Source: Lutjanus erythropterus
Taxonomy: Eukaryota; Chordata; Actinopteri; Lutjaniformes; Lutjanidae
DNA: 64,000 nucleotides
Reading direction: 5' to 3'
Assembly: GCA_020091685.1 (NCBI GenBank)
Contig: CM034603.1
Span: forward strand, 28,550,298 to 28,614,297
Under the pieces are notes generated by a model. It saw only the letters and a list, made by a program, of their open reading frames with translations. It was not told the origin of the DNA and made no database searches. Position numbers and translations under genes: made by a program. This document shows positions 58,443-64,000 of this stretch, piece after piece (within the stretch, counting starts at the first letter, position 1; each line of letters begins with the position of its first letter).

Positions 58443-59700
58443 GCATCAGTAATAACAATCCAGTAGCGTGAAATAATATATAATAATGAAATACTTTTAC
58501 TTGTAAAACAGAAAGTATATTTTGCTGATAATACTGGAGTACTTTCAATGTACAGTATTAATGTTTTGATTTTGAAGGACCTTTAGCTGTAATGGAGTCT
58601 CTCCACAGTGAGGTGTAGCTGCTTTTAAAGGATCTGAATACTCTTTCCACCGTGGTTACACATGAAAAAAGAGAATAATGGCAAATGGAAGACAAGCAGA
58701 TGGGCCTTTTTTGTGCCATTCATTTTCTTGTTTTGAACCTATACACCCACCTGTTAGGAGATGATGATTTGCTGTACTAATGTATGTTTCAGGTGAAATG
58801 ATGAATTCTGCTCTCAATAGGATTAACTGAAGTGTACGTAACAAATTCTCCCTTTGCCCTGCCTTTCTTGTTAAGGCCTTTCATTGGTTGGGTGGATTTT
58901 AGGGGCACTCTTTTGTGTGAGCATGATGATTTTTTTTTTTCTTCTTTTAACAAGACCAAAAGAGTCTGGCAGTGTTAATATTTCTCATTACACAAGACTG
59001 TCCACCCAGAGAGAGCATACACAATGAACTATTCTTTTCTCATTCTCTCTGTCCGTCTGTCTGTCCCTCACATTTCCTCCCGTTTTCGCCCTCTTTCTCT
59101 TTCTTTGTCACACTTTACAGTCAGTTTTCAAGGCTTTTATTCTGCTGGCCAAAATTGGCAAAGAACATTGTTCTAATCAAGCTTGTTGGACACAGATCAG
59201 AACAGCTCATTGAAAAATCTTTCACTGGCTTGTCGAAATCTGAATGAAAAGCAAAGCTTTTTTATCTAATTATAGACTTGATCATAAACCTTTTTGTGTC
59301 TGGGTAATTTCATTAATCACAGTTCAAGAATTTATTATTTTATTATTTCTTTTTTGGGAGAGTTTAAACAGTTCTCTAATGTTCATGCAAAAATGACCCA
59401 CGACTAGAAACAACAAAACAACAACATGTCCCCCAACCATAAAGGGGAGTTTTCTTGTATGCAACAAAGGTAACATTTACATTTAGTCTAAAGGACTGTC
59501 CACACAAAGGACCACAACTATAAAAAATATAGTTCTAAAATCACTTACAGTTATAGCTATAGTCCCTGGTGCTGGATGGTCTTTAACTCATCAAAATGCA
59601 TTGTGTGTATCCTGGCAGATAAACAAACATGCCAAGTGTATTTTCTTCCTCATAAAACATTTGCAATAGTGTTTTTATTTTAAAGGTATTTTTAATTCAG
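58443..59700. other. Non-genic stretch
   Basis: AT-rich with pyrimidine-rich 59035-59110 and a T-run at 58929-58941. No recognised element or exon. Confidence 0.45.
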
Positions 59701-59707
59701 CATGGTT

Positions 59708-59770
59708 TACATCAGGGATTGTCAACTGCTGGCCCGTGGCCACACCTGGCCCACCAAGATGTTTTTGCTT
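59708..59770 (+). repeat. Short interspersed repeat fragment ('GGCCCGTGGCCACACCTGGCCC')
   Basis: The phrase CATCAGGGATTGTCAACTGC, then GGCCCGTGGCCACACCTGGC, resembles the end of a widespread vertebrate hAT-derived repeat ('CAGGGGTGTCAAACTCRTGG...GGCCAAATCTGGCCC'). Only the terminus is recognisable. Confidence 0.45.
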
Positions 59771-59924
59771 CAGCTCGTATGGTATCCATTTCTAGATGTG
59801 TCAATGGTTGCCACCAGTGACTACAGGTGTCACAGTTAAGTTAAGCTACTTTTCTTCTCAGAGACAGCAATCAATTACAAGGAAGTAATTTTTAGGTGTT
59901 TTAAAGGACCGGTTATTAGGATTT

Positions 59925-60180
59925 AGTGGCATCTAGCAGCGAGCTTGAAGATTGCAAACACCTTGTATCGCATCTTGAACCATGTAGGACAACCTAAAGT
60001 GGCCGCAAAACTCATGGCGGTGCAACGTGGTGGCCTCCATGGAGAAAGACCTTCATCTTAAACAATTCATTCTAAGATAATAAAAACACAATGATTCTTA
60101 GTTTCAGATGATTGTTGTGCACTAATGGAAATGCACTTTTGAATATTATATCATCAGTGTTGTCATTTTTGTAGCGAGGA
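59925..60180 (+). repeat. Interspersed repeat ('GGATTTAGTGGCATCTAGC')
   Basis: The ordered blocks TTAGGATTTAGTGGCATCTA, AAGATTGCAAACACCTTGTA, AAAACTCATGGCGGTGCAAC, TTCATTCTAAGATAATAAAA and ACACAATGATTCTTAGTTTC match a very common teleost repeat with this same order. Boundaries are approximate. Non-coding. Confidence 0.7.
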
Positions 60181-61815
60181 CAGTCTCAAAACCCAAGATG
60201 TTTTGTCTCCCTGGTCAATGATGACTGGCTGTATTGAACTTTATATTCAACTTTGAAGTGTTAAGCCTGCATTATAGTTCTTGATGATAGTGCATTTGAA
60301 ATCTTAATATAGCATTCTTCTTCTTCTTGCGCTGCAAAATCATTCTTGGTGCTATTACAGTCATTTTCCCCACTTCTTCCAAATCACCTGTCTCAGATGG
60401 TGTCAACGTTTTTTAGAGTTGGAAATGAGACCAAACTATCCTCGGGCTTTAAAAAAGATAATTCAAAGCTGATCTTTCACAAGTGAAAATCAGAGACATT
60501 CCTCATTAAAACTATCCTTATTATCACTTCAGGCTTTATCTCTAACCTTAAATGCAGGCAACGTACTGTGTTCATTACTTTCCATGAGATAAAACTTTTT
60601 TTTTTTTTCCTGCTGCTTTGCCAGTCTCTCAGTAAAAACATTTGGCCTTGATCTCATGTAGGTGAAATGAAAAGTAGAGAGTGATGCCAAAAAAAACTTA
60701 TACAACACAGGACACTTTTACAGTTGGTGTTAGAAGATGGCTATAATCTTTTATAAAAGAGATCACTGTTATTTTCTCCTTTCCCTGTGAACCACACGGC
60801 AGCTTTGATTTAGGATATTTTCTGAAGCTCTGTGTATGACTATATTTAGGTGAACACTGCATGATCTTGTAATTTTACCAGTCCACAGCAAGTTATGTCC
60901 TTCCAAGGGCACTGAATGATCTTTACTGGTGTTAATCTACTGACATGGCACTTGCTTTAATTATTCAGCAAATCAAACCTTTGGATCAAGTGTTTGTAGA
61001 AAATATTTTATATAGCATCAAAAAAGAGGAACTTTCCTGGTGTTTTTAGATGGTAATGGCTAAGGGTGTCACTAAATAATTGTCAATACTTGTCCCTCAA
61101 ATGCACTCAACAATGGAGCACACCAGATTTTTCTTGCCTGCGCGCTACACTGAATTCCTGTTTGTTTCCTTATGCTCTAAGTGAAAATGCTGCAGTAACC
61201 AGAGATAAGTTTCATGTCAGAAGAGAGAGCTGTGTTTTGCGATAAGGCAGAGAACCATCACAGATTACAAGCTTCACCATTTCTTTCCTGCTTTCAGCCT
61301 CATCTCCATCCATCCCAAGTTTGCGACAGTTTTGAATATAAACTCTTTTGAGTTGTTGGTAATTTGAATTGGAGCGAGGGATGCACCCGGAAACAAAAAA
61401 AAAAAAATGCAGTCATTGTAAGTTGACAACAAAAGCATTGCATGGTGGGAGAGAGAAATATTCCATCTCGAAACAATGAGACAAGGTGGTTAATTACCCA
61501 GTTCATTTCTAATTAGCAACATGAGCAGTGCAGGGACTGTAGCGGAATAGGGAGAGTTGATGTTGTTAGCTGGATGGATTCTGTGTTTTGCCGTGTGTTG
61601 CTGCTGAGATAGGCCCTGTGCCTGGAAACAGCAGTGGTTTTGCATCCAGCAGCACCATCGTGGTCACTCAGTGGGAAGTAATGCCAGAAAAAAAATGCTG
61701 AATAAATAGGTGTTTGGCACAGGGAGGGGGTATTCTTAGGGAGCCAAAGGGGACAAAAAACCCCTAAGAATGGTCACCTGCTTGATACTTCAGAGTTAAA
61801 TGAACATCTAAAATT
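60181..61815. other. Non-genic stretch
   Basis: AT-rich, T-run at 60597-60610 and A-run at 61396-61408. The block 61540-61680 (GGATTCTGTGTTTTGCCGTG, GATAGGCCCTGTGCCTGGAA) is a possible conserved non-coding element by texture. No gene recognised. Confidence 0.45.
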
Positions 61816-61817
61816 TC

Positions 61818-62081
61818 AAAGGTAAATTATGCATGATTTGTCAGTTGCTGTTTGTAAATGCACCAGAAAGATAGTTGATTGCGAGGCTCATTACGCGGGC
61901 GTTGAATTCTGATGTTTCGGGTTGGTAATGTGTCCAGATCACACCAGAATAATAATAAAAAAATAAGAGGCACGGGCAGAGGGCAGGGTCTCTGTGAATG
62001 CAGGCGCCACCACACTGTTCTGCGTGGTTGAAGTAGGTTTGGGTACCAAAACCTTGGGGGGGATTCTTGTATAGTTTGCCT
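61818..62081. mobile_element. TTAA-flanked MITE, copy B
   Basis: Homologous to copy A at 37224-37435 in the same orientation: GTTGATTGCGAGGCTCATTA, GATGTTTCGGGTTGGTAATG, GGGCAGAGGGCAGGGTCTCT and CCACCACACTGTTC. The right border is GCCTTTAA (62079-62086) and the left border is worn (TTCAAAGGTA). It is longer than copy A because of extra sequence near the right end. Confidence 0.65.
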
Positions 62082-62086
62082 TTAAG

Positions 62087-63846
62087 GAATCACCTATAAC
62101 AGCAAACCTTGCTTGCTATAACTGTCACACTGGTATAAGATATAAACAGCATGTGACTATGTGAGTATTACATATTGTTAGTAGAACATTTAATTTCAAG
62201 TCTTTACATTCCACAAATATCACATTTCTTATATTATCTGGGCATGTCATGCTGGATTACCCCACAAATATGTTTCCCAAAGTGGACCAAGAATTCCTTT
62301 TCTTCAGAGCCTGGCTTTACTTTTCACAATCCAAACTACTCCAGTTGGCTGCCACAGGCATGTGTGAGATGAGACCATGGAAGCGGGAAGCCATGAAACA
62401 AATTGGATAAATGTTATTTCTGGAGGAACGTTTAAATGGGATGCATGAATCTTATTGAGGCAGCCATGCTTGAAATTGGGTGAAATCACACATTAACAGA
62501 ACATGGGAGATTCTACATTCACCTTTTGTTACCTCTCGTCATTGTCTCCCATGTCTTCTTTTGCAGAGAAGACCTATTTTTAGTGGATTTAGATCAAACA
62601 TAACACGAGTAGGTTGTTTACACGTGCATACATATGAAATAGGCCTAAGTGTGAACATGCCAGTGCTTGCAAAGGCATATGCAGTTTTTTTCCTCTCCTT
62701 TTTTCGTCCTCCAGTCTACTTCACGCTGAACTAATTCAAAGGTCACTGATTTTGCCCAAACCGACTGTAATTTTCAATATAACCCACACAAAGGTGCAAT
62801 CAGAGAGTATTCGAAACCTAGTCGGGTGTAGAGGCCATGGCTGTATCAAGACAATGAAATGAAATTTAGGAGGCAAGAGTGTGTAGGTGAGTGTGTACTT
62901 GAAGCCTGTGTGTTTTCAAGGTTGCACAACCTCTCTCCTGCAAATCACCTGTCAGGGGGTATTGTGTTTGTCTTCCTCTTAAGGGACACTTTTTGTGCAT
63001 TTGATTTGCTCTGGCTGATGCAACAGAGTCAAGAGGCACACTTGAGAAGAAATCATCCATTCAAATGTTCTCTGTGATCTTGAGAGAAACTTAAAGCTGC
63101 ACCAGTTTAACTTTAGTTTCACATTTCAGTAAGAAGTTAGATGAGGCTTTAACTTAACAGTAGTAAATGAACTGACTTATCATGCATTTCTGTGTGGATA
63201 ATGTTTGTCAATTGAAAGCAATGGTACAAATGTTATGTGTTACAGTTTAGATTTTAACACCGTCTCTTTGTCTAGGTTGGCTCCTCTTTTTTTCTCCGTC
63301 ACCTGTAAATGTATCTCGAGTTACAGTGCGACAGCCCTGGGTAAAAAGGTGATTTTCTGTTCTGTATCTTTTCTAACTCGCATGTTTGTGCACCCTCCCC
63401 GTCCTCTCTGTTCAAAGCTATGATTCACACCTCTAGGGCCATCTTTTTATCTTGATATGTTTCACTCCTCACTCCCCACGATCCCAACACATCTCCCTTT
63501 TCTTCCCTCCCGGGATCACCTTTGAAATCTGCCAAGGTGATGTTACACGCACAGGCATAATGTAGTCTCCAAATTTTCACTTTTACCATCATTAAAAAGT
63601 CGTAGAATTTAAATGTGTCATGAATTTTGAGACTTTTTGGAGCTCTTGCGAAGGGTAACTCTGAAATATTTATCAGATGGAATATTACACTGATTCCCTA
63701 TCAGGCGGCTGCACAGTATGCACCTCCCACCGACATGAATCAGTTGTAACACCTGAAGACCACATGCTGTGATTGTGAGTGTGTGAAAATTGGCAAGCAA
63801 AATACTGTCTTGCTTCCTAGCTTCTGCCACTCCATGTGGTAATAGT
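62087..63846. other. Non-genic stretch
   Basis: No exon or element recognised. Short frames at 62175-63077 and 63205-63423 lack motifs. Simple AT-rich sequence with ordinary composition. Confidence 0.45.
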
Positions 63847-64000
63847 TAGGGCTGGGTATCGATATTCGATACCTCTAAGATAAGTAACCCAGTAGCCAAG
63901 TATTATAGAAACTGCTCCAGTCAAACGATACATGATCCTGACTGACTGTTTTTAGTTTTCACTTCAGGCATTCTTTGTTTTATTGTGACTGGTTTGTGAT
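63847..64000 (+). repeat. Start of a DNA-transposon-type repeat, cut by the window edge
   Basis: TTAGGGCTGGGTATCGATAT followed by TCGATACCTCTAAGATAAGT recalls teleost repeats that begin 'CAGGGCTGGGTATCGATTCGATACC', usually classed with hAT. The second end lies outside the window. Confidence 0.5.

Noticed and set aside
1..64000. CRISPR arrays, operons, phage or plasmid features
   Set aside because: No regularly spaced direct repeats, no ribosome-binding-site-led gene strings, and the sequence is clearly vertebrate-like.

Overview
The window looks like a piece of a vertebrate nuclear genome, most probably a teleost fish. It is AT-rich and CpG-poor, and has long stretches with stops in all frames. 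It carries many simple repeats ((GATA)n, (TA)n, (GA)n, (CA)n) and a dense layer of decayed interspersed repeats of types I associate with teleosts. There is no bacterial-style operon, no recognisable intact protein-coding gene and no recognisable rRNA or tRNA gene in 64 kb. It is best read as intergenic DNA or a very large intron.

Layout. 1-2 kb: nothing recognised. 2.0-4.2 kb: a repeat cluster with a TTAA-type repeat, the 3' end of an L1/Tx1-like LINE, a 24-bp foldback, an inverted partial repeat, and the 3' end of an L2-like LINE. 5.7-7.1 kb: two more repeats sharing a TTAAAGG(G)ATAGTT terminus. 13.95-15.0 kb: a hAT transposase remnant on the minus strand and an unrecognised short ORF with a CpG-rich flank. 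17.05-17.5 kb: a probable DNA-transposon relic. 22.1 kb: a long GATA microsatellite, then a repeat carrying stacked nuclear-receptor half-sites. 24.2-27.9 kb: four decayed LINE segments, all on the minus strand, probably a Rex1/CR1-like LINE with an L1/Tx1-like LINE lying between its two parts.

32.6-40.2 kb holds short non-autonomous hAT elements. Three have readable 8-bp target-site duplications, and two of those three are almost back to back. The same interval contains sequences that could be 5' untranslated exons with good splice donors (about 33.24-33.42, 35.88-35.94 and 36.32-36.56 kb, plus strand). If these are real, a plus-strand gene starts here and the right half of the window is its first intron. 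A tRNA-derived SINE lies at 41.5 kb, further MITE-like repeats at 42.3, 50.8, 52.7, 56.3, 56.7, 58.1, 59.7, 59.9 and 61.8 kb, and the start of one more at the right edge.

No set of genes works together here: the identifiable coding sequence is transposon-derived and broken. The most informative items are insertions whose boundaries can be read, two foldbacks, the half-site array, the possible promoter/5' exon zone, and a shared TTAA-type terminus that links several otherwise different repeats. Family names come from memory of such repeats, not from a database search.
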